IMG/VR virus record: IMGVR_UViG_3300021376_000294
Coordinates: 1 to 26,695 of that record
Length of the DNA: 26,695 nucleotides
Origin: a virus
Reading direction: 5' to 3' (one strand)
The notes below the pieces were generated by a model that saw nothing but the letters and a program-made list of their open reading frames with translations, did not search any database and was not told the origin of the DNA. Position 1 is the first letter of the stretch; each line of letters opens with the position of its first letter. Both the position numbers and the translations under genes were made by a program. Shown here piece after piece: positions 5,955 through 11,449 of this stretch.

Positions 5955-5984
5955 AAAAAAGCGGGGCCAATAGGCCCCTTTTTT
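5953..5984. terminator. Bidirectional rho-independent terminator
   Basis: Perfect stem GGGGCC (5963-5968), loop AATA, GGCCCC (5973-5978), with TTTTTT on the right and an A-tract on the left, so it works on both strands. It separates the convergent genes 5670-5954 (+) and 5983-6264 (-). Confidence 0.85.
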
Positions 5985-6264
5985 ATGTTTTACTAAATTG
6001 CTTACGATGCTGATCAGTGATCAAGCTTCTATCTTTACCCAAATGGATAATCCATTCCGAATATTTATCAGAAGAGCGATCAACTACTACAAGTTTTCTT
6101 TCCGCTAAGTTTTTTAATTGTTTCAGATATGAATCAGTATGATTTCGAGAAAATGGATTCACTGGAACAAAACAATGTTTTTCTGGATATTTAATCTTTT
6201 GATAAATTAGATGAGTGTACAAAAATCTCTGAGTTGTAGTCAGTGCCTTTTGAGTGTTCTGCAT
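5983..6264 (-). CDS. Hypothetical small protein, possibly winged-helix (93 aa)
   Basis: 93 residues from ATG 6264, basic. It has the block TTTQRFLYTHLIYQKIKYPE, then SYLKQLKNLAERKLVVVDRS and SEWIIHLG, resembling helix-helix-wing (reading-out of a MarR/ArsR-like wing) but without a confident family match. The start overlaps the upstream membrane-protein gene by 74 bp. It ends at the bidirectional terminator and mirrors the plus-strand gene 5670-5954 in size, N-terminal TQ-R-FL motif and position. Confidence 0.6.
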   Translation of the reverse strand: MQNTQKALTTTQRFLYTHLIYQKIKYPEKHCFVPVNPFSRNHTDSYLKQLKNLAERKLVVVDRSSDKYSEWIIHLGKDRSLITDQHRKQFSKT

Positions 6265-6427
6265 ACTTGATGCAATCGGGATGAAAATCTGGTTTTGATA
6301 CGCAATGGTGGGCTAATTCTGCTGCCAAGCTTGGATATTTTTTTGAGGTCTCTGCGATATGCAATCCAAATGCAACCACAAATCCTGTGATAAAATAAAC
6401 CCAAAGCTCTTTGCTTGATTTATTCAT
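6191..6427 (-). CDS. Small single-pass membrane protein (78 aa)
   Basis: 78 residues from ATG 6427. One hydrophobic segment at about residues 8-25 (LWVYFITGFVVAFGLHIAE) would anchor the protein with a short positive N-terminus inside. The soluble part contains two cysteines in HHCVSKPDFHPDCIKYAE. The spacing is C-x9-C followed by IKY, similar to but not the same as the CP12-type loop at 16268-16411. It could be a lysis or membrane-remodelling accessory; this is not established. It lies 3 bp after the upstream gene. Confidence 0.6.
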   Translation of the reverse strand: MNKSSKELWVYFITGFVVAFGLHIAETSKKYPSLAAELAHHCVSKPDFHPDCIKYAEHSKGTDYNSEIFVHSSNLSKD

Positions 6428-6430
6428 TTA

Positions 6431-6844
6431 TTATATGCAGTGGAGGGAATCAAGGAAGGAATGATCTGACATTCTGCGGAGAACTTTGTCTTGTGTAGTG
6501 CTTGAAAGGCTATTGTAGTCGTCTCCATTTTGGTAAAACCGATCGCTAGCCGAGGATCGTCTACGAACCTCCCTGCGTCGGATAGGTGGCCTTGTGGACA
6601 TTTGAGAATGAATCTTTGGCGTGCGATCATTTTGGATTGGAGCAAATGTGATCTTTAGTCCGAGGAGGTCCCCGAGGCTCAGCCTCAGGTTAATGTCAGT
6701 CTTATTAAGAAGCAAGGGCTCAATGTGTTCTTTAATAATCTCGACACATGCTTCAGCATCTTGCAAATAATCATGCCAAGTGTTCTCCATGCCATCATTT
6801 AAGAAAGCAATGCGTTTAGCTATTCGATCACGTAAATCAGTCAT
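6431..6844 (-). CDS. Hypothetical protein (137 aa)
   Basis: 137 residues from ATG 6844. The N-terminal 45 residues are clearly helical (DLRDRIAKRIAFLNDGMENT, then WHDYLQDAEACVEIIKEHIE) and look like the small phage proteins with 'r.riA..ia...G......W..y..dA..il..i'. The C-terminal half is arginine/serine-rich (RPPIRRREVRRRSSASDRFY) and probably disordered or nucleic-acid binding. It overlaps the upstream gene by 8 bp and is followed 3 bp later by the membrane protein gene. Function unknown. Confidence 0.65.
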   Translation of the reverse strand: MTDLRDRIAKRIAFLNDGMENTWHDYLQDAEACVEIIKEHIEPLLLNKTDINLRLSLGDLLGLKITFAPIQNDRTPKIHSQMSTRPPIRRREVRRRSSASDRFYQNGDDYNSLSSTTQDKVLRRMSDHSFLDSLHCI

Positions 6845-7046
6845 GACTTTTGTAGATTTTCTCTAAATCATTTCTTTTAAGATTTAATATCATTGAAAGA
6901 ATCTCTGATTGCGTCAATTCAATAGAAATTTCTGCCATGTGATAGAAATCAGGTGGACACACGGCAGAAGCGCCTGTAAGACCATTTGATTCCCTCCAGT
7001 AAAGCCACATGTATCTGGCAATAGATTCCCTCAAGTTAGGATTCAT
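6837..7046 (-). CDS. Hypothetical protein (69 aa)
   Basis: 69 residues from ATG 7046. It contains LRESIARYMWLYWRESNGLT and a C-terminal helix pair (IELTQSEILSMILNLKRNDL), soluble and helical. It is translationally coupled at both ends: 11 bp overlap with the upstream cysteine-motif gene and 8 bp with the downstream gene. No recognised family. Confidence 0.6.
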   Translation of the reverse strand: MNPNLRESIARYMWLYWRESNGLTGASAVCPPDFYHMAEISIELTQSEILSMILNLKRNDLEKIYKSHD

Positions 7047-7230
7047 GATCCGAGGTTGGAACCGCTATATGGTAATGGCAATGTCCATCTTTGCAACCAG
7101 ACGCAAAGAATTGTTGCGATGGGCTGGAGACCACATTGATGTAACGCATGCATTTGTTTTTCATGGGACAGGTAAAATCCAGGCAGCCGACCATCCGATC
7201 AGAAGAATTCAATTTTCCCATTTGCTTCAT
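7036..7230 (-). CDS. Cysteine-motif small protein, copy 2 (64 aa)
   Basis: 64 residues from ATG 7230 (a second Met at 7221 is possible). Cysteines at 16, 21 and 27 form GCLDFTCPMKNKCMRYI, with the same spacing C-x4-C-P-M-K-x2-C-M-R as the gene at 1531-1698, then a second pair CKDGHCHYH. Five cysteines and two histidines suggest a small zinc- or iron-binding protein (inference). The 5' end overlaps the upstream gene by 32 bp. Function unknown. Confidence 0.65.
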   Translation of the reverse strand: MKQMGKLNSSDRMVGCLDFTCPMKNKCMRYINVVSSPSQQFFASGCKDGHCHYHIAVPTSDHES

Positions 7231-7681
7231 CTTTCGTTAAGTGAATTTCGCAGCCAGCATTGTAGTCTGGATGTAATGGTCCTTTTTGCTGGGTTTGATT
7301 ATTGATGACAAATAATATACCGGTTTCAAATTCCAGGCACAATCTAATACAAGGAATAATTGATACTTCCTCAAAGGCGGCAAGGATAGCATTGACGTGC
7401 TCCCTAATTTCCGATGTCTTTCGCAAATTTTCGTAGGCTCGGTCGTTGTTGAAGATCAAAACAGATACTGGTGTTTCATCTTTCTTTATGAATCTCAAGA
7501 CTTCATCTTCATTGATGAAAAATGAGATACCAGCATGCTGATCGTCTGTTGTTGGTATGTTTTCGATACTATAACGCTTGAAAGCAAGATTATTCTTGGC
7601 TTTTCCAGTTAAATACTGGTATACCCAAGAGGATGTTTCGTTTGAGTGGAAAGAAAAAGTTTTTTTGGAGCCGAGTTTCAC
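7199..7681 (-). CDS. Hypothetical protein (160 aa)
   Basis: 160 residues using GTG at 7681; the next in-frame upstream codons contain no ATG before a stop. It is alpha/beta in character (GISFFINEDEVLRFIKKDET, VSVLIFNNDRAYENLRK, PCIRLCLEFETGILFVINNQ). There is no signal peptide and no catalytic motif that I recognise. It is the first gene after the promoter at 7706-7734 and heads a leftward run of overlapping genes that reaches the terminator at 5953-5984. Confidence 0.65.
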   Translation of the reverse strand: MKLGSKKTFSFHSNETSSWVYQYLTGKAKNNLAFKRYSIENIPTTDDQHAGISFFINEDEVLRFIKKDETPVSVLIFNNDRAYENLRKTSEIREHVNAILAAFEEVSIIPCIRLCLEFETGILFVINNQTQQKGPLHPDYNAGCEIHLTKDEANGKIEFF

Positions 7682-7705
7682 TGGGAAAACCCATAGAACG
7701 GTTCA

Positions 7706-7734
7706 AGCATAGCAGAATGCTCAAATACTGTCAA
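7706..7734 (-). promoter_or_regulatory. Sigma-70-like promoter
   Basis: Minus strand: TTGACA (7729-7734), an ideal 17-base spacer, TATGCT (7706-7711). It lies between the stop of the membrane protein gene (7763) and the GTG at 7681, leaving a leader of only about 18 nt. Confidence 0.6.
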
Positions 7735-7762
7735 CCCCTCTTGCAATTATTGACTATGGGGC

Positions 7763-8005
7763 CTAACAATTATCCTGCAATTGCTGTTGTAAATATTGAC
7801 GAAGCGCCTTATCATGAATAGTCTTTTCAGCTTTTAAATCTAATTCAAAAATGCGATCTCTTAATTCCTGCTTTCGTGCTTGGCAAAATTGTTGCTTGAC
7901 TTCGTCTGACTTTGCGTAACGAGAGTCAATAGCAATTGTTGTGCCAATAACAGTAGTGAGCATGGCTAATCCACCACCTAACAGTGATAATTTAGAGCCA
8001 ATCAC
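7763..8005 (-). CDS. Small membrane protein with coiled coil, i-spanin/holin-like
   Basis: 80 residues using GTG at 8005; no ATG is available at the N-terminus. A hydrophobic segment at residues 6-26 (LSLLGGGLAMLTTVIGTTIA) is followed by DSRYAKSDEV and a charged helix or coiled coil (RKQELRDRIFELDLKAEKTI, ALRQYLQQQLQDNC). This N-terminal anchor plus periplasmic coiled coil is the layout of inner-membrane spanins and related lysis accessories. It sits two genes from the RlpA-like cell-wall enzyme, which supports a lysis role. No second (outer-membrane) spanin was found. Assignment is inference. Confidence 0.55.
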   Translation of the reverse strand: MIGSKLSLLGGGLAMLTTVIGTTIAIDSRYAKSDEVKQQFCQARKQELRDRIFELDLKAEKTIHDKALRQYLQQQLQDNC

Positions 8006-8026
8006 CAGGGCCCGCCAGCGACTATA

Positions 8027-8527
8027 CTAGTCTTCCTTCTTTATCTTTTGCGTCCATTTTTCCGGAGCATATAACTGTCTTTGTGGGACAAAGTAAGCAG
8101 ATCTACCTCCTGCAGGATCAGCCTTGAATTCCTCAAGCGCACATTCAACATACGGGATCCATCCGTGGATCCTTATGATTTTATTCTCTATAGTAACCAA
8201 CCAATAATTCTTATATGGAGCATCGTCAAACTGTACAATCAAATCCCGATGATGTCGGTTTCTTGTTTTTACATCAATATTGCCAGGTAAATCACATGAT
8301 CCCTTAACGGCCTTAGTTTCGGTAAATAGAAAATCTTTTAGTCCTAAATACGACGCTACGGCCATCTCACCCGCAGCCCCCAGTAAATGAATACGCAGGG
8401 CCTCTATGCCGCGCTCTGAGCCACCATTGCGCCCCCTCAGAGCTCTTTGTTCATTGTATTCCTGTCTTCGTTTTGCTTCCAGGATTACAAGCTCTCGTTC
8501 CTGATCCGTAAAAATGATTTCAATCAT
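8027..8527 (-). CDS. PD-(D/E)XK-like putative nuclease (166 aa)
   Basis: The core reads GAAGEMAVASYLGLKDFLFT, then KGSCDLPGNIDVKTRNRHHR, then beta strands (DLIVQFDDAPYKNYWLVTIE). A helix with GE, followed by D-x5-DVKT, is the arrangement of restriction-endonuclease-fold proteins (E61-like helix glutamate, aspartate, D-x-K). The true start is most likely ATG 8527, because the eight codons upstream to a GTG at 8551 lie inside a terminator hairpin. The stop is 21 bp before the spanin-like gene. It could process DNA or RNA in phage metabolism or counter host DNA; the exact role is unknown. Confidence 0.6.
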   Translation of the reverse strand: MIEIIFTDQERELVILEAKRRQEYNEQRALRGRNGGSERGIEALRIHLLGAAGEMAVASYLGLKDFLFTETKAVKGSCDLPGNIDVKTRNRHHRDLIVQFDDAPYKNYWLVTIENKIIRIHGWIPYVECALEEFKADPAGGRSAYFVPQRQLYAPEKWTQKIKKED

Positions 8528-8528
8528 G

Positions 8529-8554
8529 AAAAAAGGGGTGGATTGTTCCACCCC
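8529..8554 (-). terminator. Rho-independent terminator abutting the next start codon
   Basis: Minus strand stem GGGGTGGA, loop ACAA, TCCACCCC, then TTTTTT (8529-8534). It ends the RlpA-like gene (stop at 8562). The T-tract is followed by C and then the ATG (8527) of the next gene. Confidence 0.85.
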
Positions 8555-8561
8555 GTATGGG

Positions 8562-8921
8562 TTAAATCAATGAGTAGCAAATCCTCATGACACCATTGGA
8601 TGGAGATCCAAGGGCAGCAAAAGCACCATAGCTCAGATCAAGATTTCGTCCAGGGACATATGGTCCCCTGTCGTTAACTTGAACTGTGATTTTTTTACCA
8701 TTGTTTGGATTAAATACTTGTAACCTAGTGCCGAATGGCAGGTATCTATGAGCAGTTGTAAATCCGTAGGCATTAAAGATTTGCCCGCTCGCTGTACGCT
8801 TCCCATGGTAACCATCGCCAACACCATAATGGGATACATAAGTACAGGAACTGGCAAATGCTGCTTTTACAGTGCTCAATAGAAGACAGGGCACGGTAAA
8901 AAGAGTAATTAATTTTTTCAA
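8562..8921 (-). CDS. RlpA-like double-psi beta-barrel protein (secreted)
   Basis: 119 residues from TTG 8921 (MKKLITLFTVPCLLLSTVKA, a classical signal peptide with cleavage likely after AFA near residue 23). The mature domain has the RlpA/DPBB motifs: SHYGVGDGYHGKRTASGQIF, TTAHRYLPFGTRLQVFNPNN, VQVNDRGPYVPGRNLDLSYG. The conserved acidic residues of NDRGP and DLS are present. RlpA proteins bind or cleave peptidoglycan glycan strands (lytic transglycosylase in Pseudomonas). In a phage this could aid lysis or cell-wall remodelling at the envelope. Cysteines C26 and C115 flank the domain and could form a disulfide. There is no SPOR domain, so it is the catalytic barrel alone. A terminator follows. 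Confidence 0.85.
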   Translation of the reverse strand: MKKLITLFTVPCLLLSTVKAAFASSCTYVSHYGVGDGYHGKRTASGQIFNAYGFTTAHRYLPFGTRLQVFNPNNGKKITVQVNDRGPYVPGRNLDLSYGAFAALGSPSNGVMRICYSLI

Positions 8922-9000
8922 TGTTAAAAATAGAGCTCAACGGCATCGATCCCCAATGCCGGGGGCGAACCCTGGAGGGGCTCGAAGCGGAAATGATCGC
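8922..9000 (-). other. Intergenic leader with two hairpins before the RlpA-like gene
   Basis: On the minus strand this 79-bp gap carries a UUCG-capped hairpin (GGG-TTCG-CCC, about 8962-8973) and then CGGCAT/ATGCCG (8941-8946 and 8956-8961). Neither hairpin is directly followed by a T-run (TATTTTT comes 8 bases later). It could be a weak terminator or a leader structure. It resembles a tRNA T-arm but no tRNA can be folded. Confidence 0.3.
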
Positions 9001-9189
9001 TTATTTCGTTAGTCTACCACGATTTTCAAGGTCGAGGTAGTCAATTGCGCTTTTTATGTGAGACTCGGGAATCTCATAAGTCATGAATTTATGGTCGCAT
9101 CGTGGGCATCGACGATAGCGTTGAACGGAAATACCAATCGACAGGGAGTTCGTCAGATTGGTGATGTTCCCGCACTTAGGGCACTGCAT
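9001..9189 (-). CDS. NrdR-like zinc-ribbon protein (62 aa)
   Basis: 62 residues from ATG 9189. Two zinc-knuckle pairs, C3-x2-C6 (MQCPKCGN) and C28-x2-C31 (RRCPRCDH), frame a segment with SVQRYRRCPRCDHKFMTYEI. This copies the NrdR N-terminus (CP.CG...v.dSr....irRRReC..C..rFtTyE). NrdR is the bacterial repressor of ribonucleotide reductase genes; full NrdR is about 150 residues with a C-terminal ATP-cone that is missing here. The phage also encodes a class II ribonucleotide reductase (13877-16219), so a DNA-binding mimic or antagonist of host NrdR is an attractive inference. It lies directly downstream of the tRNA-Leu gene. Confidence 0.65.
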   Translation of the reverse strand: MQCPKCGNITNLTNSLSIGISVQRYRRCPRCDHKFMTYEIPESHIKSAIDYLDLENRGRLTK

Positions 9190-9208
9190 GGCGAAGAAGG
9201 AGAGTAGA

Positions 9209-9282
9209 TAGCTGACCTGAGATTCGAACTCAGACTGGAGCGATTTTAAGTCGCTTGCCTCTGCCGATTGGGCTAGTCAGCC
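9209..9282 (-). tRNA. tRNA-Leu (anticodon UAA), class I shape
   Basis: Folds into a full cloverleaf: 7-bp acceptor (G1-U72 wobble), T8 A9, 3-bp D-stem GCC/GGC with GG in the loop, anticodon stem AGCGA/TCGCT with loop CTTAAAA, a 5-base variable region, T-stem CTGAG/CTCAG with loop TTCGAAT, and A73. CCA is not encoded. The anticodon TAA reads UUA (Leu), but bacterial tRNA-Leu normally has a long variable arm, which is absent. One base separates it from tRNA-Ile. Confidence 0.8.
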
Positions 9283-9283
9283 T

Positions 9284-9358
9284 TGGTAGGACTGCCGGGA
9301 ATTGAACCCGGTTCTGCCGCTTATAAGGCGACGGCTTTAACCAATAAGCAACAGTCCC
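9284..9358 (-). tRNA. tRNA-Ile (anticodon UAU), CCA encoded
   Basis: Cloverleaf: acceptor GGGACTG/CAGTCCT (G1-U72 wobble), T8, D-stem GCTT/AAGC, anticodon stem GTCGC/GCGGC with loop CTTATAA, a 4-base variable region, T-stem CCGGG/CCCGG with loop TTCAATT, then A73 and encoded CCA (9284-9286). It reads AUA without the need for lysidine. It is preceded on the transcript by a structured non-coding stretch (9361-9458). Confidence 0.85.
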
Positions 9359-9360
9359 CC

Positions 9361-9458
9361 ACTTACTTATTTTAGCATGAAGTAAGTAGTACTAGGTTGC
9401 CCTCAGAGTCAGTGTATGCCGTCTTGCGGCAAGACCATGTGTAGAGGGTCAATAACCT
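9361..9458 (-). ncRNA. Candidate structured RNA between the 347-aa gene and the tRNAs
   Basis: The 124-bp gap contains nested complementarity on the transcript. An outer pair AGGTT/AACCT (9454-9458 with 9394-9398) encloses CCCTC/GAGGG (9444-9448 with 9400-9404), which encloses the hairpin GTCTT-GCCGC-AAGAC (9421-9435). A second perfect 8-bp hairpin, ACTTACTT/AAGTAAGT (9361-9368 and 9380-9387), ends 2 bases before tRNA-Ile. No ORF is visible. It may be a tRNA-processing spacer, a terminator-like element, or an RNA linked to the upstream protein. It is not a tRNA (no T-arm). Confidence 0.4.
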
Positions 9459-9482
9459 CTTAAAATACAGTATAGCATGTAA

Positions 9483-10526
9483 CTATTCCATTACGCACTC
9501 TACTGTTTGAAAAACCTTGATTAAATCAAAAATCATCTTAGTGTAAGAATTACGGTGCCGACGGAATTCGAGATTGCCTACAACTTCAGACTTAGACAAT
9601 TTGCCCATTTGGCGGCGGATGTATGTGCTTCTGTAATCCCGATATAGATTTGCGCGATGGATGCCAGCCTTACGGGTGCGGAACGGTGAGGAACTAATCA
9701 AGCGCTGATAATAGCGACGACCAGCGGGACGACCTAAATCATCCTTAAGCACCCTGCCGTCGAGGTCATGTGTCAGAGCCCACAACGTCACAAGACGTGC
9801 CATTTTGACAATTTTATTCAGCTTGCCGTTACGCTTATTAAAGGTAATTCCGAGCTCTTCCAACTGTTTTTGGCTCATTTTTTCAAGCAACACTGGAAGC
9901 GCGGACTTGATCTGCTTAATCCAGGGATGATTTTCATCCTTATAACCACGAGATTTCAGGCGCACTAGCTCTAAATTGAGTCGCTGCCTATGTTCGTTGA
10001 CCGCTTTAATAATTGCATCAGGAGTCGGAGACTTGCGCTCCATTAGATCCATAAGCGGAACCGTGTCAGGAAAAGCATTACAGTAGCTACGGATAGCCTT
10101 AATGTCATGAGTGCCGCAGTCCGGACTGAGCTTTTTAATGGGATTCTTTTTCTCTAAGGCACTCCACTTATCTGAGCAGCCATATGCCAACTGCCGCGCA
10201 GAAGGTGTGATCCGCTCAGGAAATGCCAGGAGACGAATCTTCACTTTTCGCGCGGCACCAATCTCGTAGCACATCTTCTTGAAACAACTCCATTGGGTGT
10301 CTGTAAAGCGTTGGGCTGGTGATTTATCCGCGCAAATGGTGTGAGCACGTTCCAAGACAATCTCAATTAAGTCGCAGTTGTCAAGCGGAATTGAGCGGAG
10401 CCATTTAGCCCTGATAAATTCTGCGTGTGATACGACATTAGAAGATTTATCGTTACCAATCAACAGGAACATACCATTTGCCTCTTGATCCGCATAAATG
10501 CGGAGCGGGTGCTGAAAGGCGTTCAT
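9483..10526 (-). CDS. Unknown basic protein in tRNA cluster, possible RNase H/RuvC-like nuclease
   Basis: 347 residues from ATG 10526. The N-terminal ~150 residues have an order of motifs compatible with an RNase H/RuvC fold: D13 in a first strand (LRIYADQE), a second strand (GMFLLIGND), E55/E59 in a later strand (DLIEIVLERAH) and H140/D141 in a helix (CGTHDIKAIRSYC). The C-terminal 200 residues are strongly basic and helical (RKAGIHRANLYRDYRSTYIR), suited to nucleic-acid binding. This fold call is inference, and I recognise no family. It stands alone between tRNA-Arg and tRNA-Ile, a common place for mobile or homing genes. It appears somewhat more GC-rich than the AT-rich genes on the far left. 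It could also be a replication or recombination factor. Confidence 0.6.
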   Translation of the reverse strand: MNAFQHPLRIYADQEANGMFLLIGNDKSSNVVSHAEFIRAKWLRSIPLDNCDLIEIVLERAHTICADKSPAQRFTDTQWSCFKKMCYEIGAARKVKIRLLAFPERITPSARQLAYGCSDKWSALEKKNPIKKLSPDCGTHDIKAIRSYCNAFPDTVPLMDLMERKSPTPDAIIKAVNEHRQRLNLELVRLKSRGYKDENHPWIKQIKSALPVLLEKMSQKQLEELGITFNKRNGKLNKIVKMARLVTLWALTHDLDGRVLKDDLGRPAGRRYYQRLISSSPFRTRKAGIHRANLYRDYRSTYIRRQMGKLSKSEVVGNLEFRRHRNSYTKMIFDLIKVFQTVECVME

Positions 10527-10603
10527 GTTTAAAAATTTGGCCTAAGTCAATATATCTTTTTTTGCGCTTATAAAAAAAATGAATATCTCGGGCAAGTTAC
10601 AAA

Positions 10604-10677
10604 CGATCCAGGCAGGATTCGAACCTGCGACCGACTGCTTAGAAGGCAGTTGCTCTATTCCGCTGAGCTACTGGACC
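10604..10677 (-). tRNA. tRNA-Arg (anticodon UCU)
   Basis: Canonical cloverleaf: acceptor GGTCCAG/CTGGATC, T8 A9, D-stem GCTC/GAGC, anticodon stem ACTGC/GCAGT with loop CTTCTAA, 5-base variable region, T-stem GCAGG/CCTGC with loop TTCGAAT, G73. No encoded CCA. It reads AGA. It lies 7 bp after a membrane-protein gene and upstream of the 347-residue gene. Confidence 0.9.
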
Positions 10678-10684
10678 AGACAAC

Positions 10685-10891
10685 TCAAACAAACCAGAAT
10701 CTTGCCAAAAACAAAATCAAGACAAGTTTCCAGGCGCTAACACCGACAATCGGCGAAAGCAACAGGCTAAGGGTAATCAGGGCAGCGATAGCAAATGCTG
10801 CTGCTATGCATCCGCCAACAACACCCAAATCCCCAGCATGCTCTCTCATTTCATCTGTACTTAGGTTAAAGCTGAAATCCTTTTTATCCAT
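10685..10891 (-). CDS. Small two-segment membrane protein (68 aa)
   Basis: 68 residues from ATG 10891. After a polar N-terminus (MDKKDFSFNLSTDEMREHAG) there are two hydrophobic segments: about residues 22-46 (VVGGCIAAAFAIAALITLSL) and 50-66 (GVSAWKLVLILFLARFW). The size and topology resemble holin-like or small phage membrane proteins, but it is not next to the RlpA-like lysis gene. Holin function is not established. The ORF ends 7 bp before tRNA-Arg. Confidence 0.6.
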   Translation of the reverse strand: MDKKDFSFNLSTDEMREHAGDLGVVGGCIAAAFAIAALITLSLLLSPIVGVSAWKLVLILFLARFWFV

Positions 10892-10958
10892 GGAAATTTA
10901 CCGAAATAACGAATCAATCTACTGCAATTTAACGCAAATACAACAAAGTTTACGGGAA

Positions 10959-11099
10959 TCATTTCTTTTTTTGGTGCTCAGCTTTAGCTCGTTGCTTTTT
11001 CTCCTCAATATGCCTAATGGTTGCCGCAACTGCCTCATCCCTTCCAGGTGGTTCCAGCTTCTTTTCCTTAAGAATCCTAGACCAAAATTCAGGGCTCAT
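10959..11099 (-). CDS. Small basic hypothetical protein (46 aa)
   Basis: The ATG at 11099 overlaps the TGA of the upstream gene (ATGA), which decides the start over a GTG at 11150. The product is 46 residues, starting MSPEFWSRILKEKKLEPPGR and ending in a lysine-rich tail (KKQRAKAEHQKKK). It is helical and very basic; nucleic-acid or membrane-surface binding is possible. No family recognised. Confidence 0.6.
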   Translation of the reverse strand: MSPEFWSRILKEKKLEPPGRDEAVAATIRHIEEKKQRAKAEHQKKK

Positions 11100-11449
11100 T
11101 GATCCGTTAGATCCGGATATTGTTTTCCTTGAGGGATCTTCGAATACCACCAGGCTTTCTCCGTATTGGAAAGTCGCTCATAGTACAAAATATGTACTTG
11201 AGTCCAGATATGACCATGCAGGTCAATACCGCTTACAGCATAACTAGGGCATCTTGATGCCGCCAGGTCTGGGACGAATCTTTTGCCGATCCTGTTCCAA
11301 CTGGGCTGCTTACCTTTCCATTGCATTGAACAGGAAGGCCAAGGCAGCTCTTCCCGATCATACAAAACGCAAACTGGTCCAATCGTTTTGTAGGCAAATG
11401 ATCCGCCGTGCGAACGGATGACGGTGCCTGATTTTAGTGGATGATTCAA
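11096..11449 (-). CDS. Hypothetical protein (117 aa)
   Basis: 117 residues. The frame opens at TTG 11449, which overlaps the upstream TGA (TTGA), a coupling overlap that supports this non-ATG start. It is rich in aromatic residues and beta-prone (GTVIRSHGGSFAYKTIGPVC, IDLHGHIWTQVHILYYERLS, EKAWWYSKIPQGKQYPDL). It has no signal peptide and no recognised catalytic motif. It is part of a four-gene run below the portal gene (11643-10685), so it may be a minor head or connector-related protein, but this is only positional. Confidence 0.6.
   Translation of the reverse strand: MNHPLKSGTVIRSHGGSFAYKTIGPVCVLYDREELPWPSCSMQWKGKQPSWNRIGKRFVPDLAASRCPSYAVSGIDLHGHIWTQVHILYYERLSNTEKAWWYSKIPQGKQYPDLTDQ

Noticed and set aside
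8941-8985. UUCG hairpin and GGTTCG-like text resembling a tRNA T-arm
   Set aside because: The acceptor and anticodon arms cannot be found; treated as a leader hairpin.
10650-11102. 150-codon plus-strand open frame
   Set aside because: It runs opposite tRNA-Arg and two coupled minus-strand genes; its sequence has no protein-family features.
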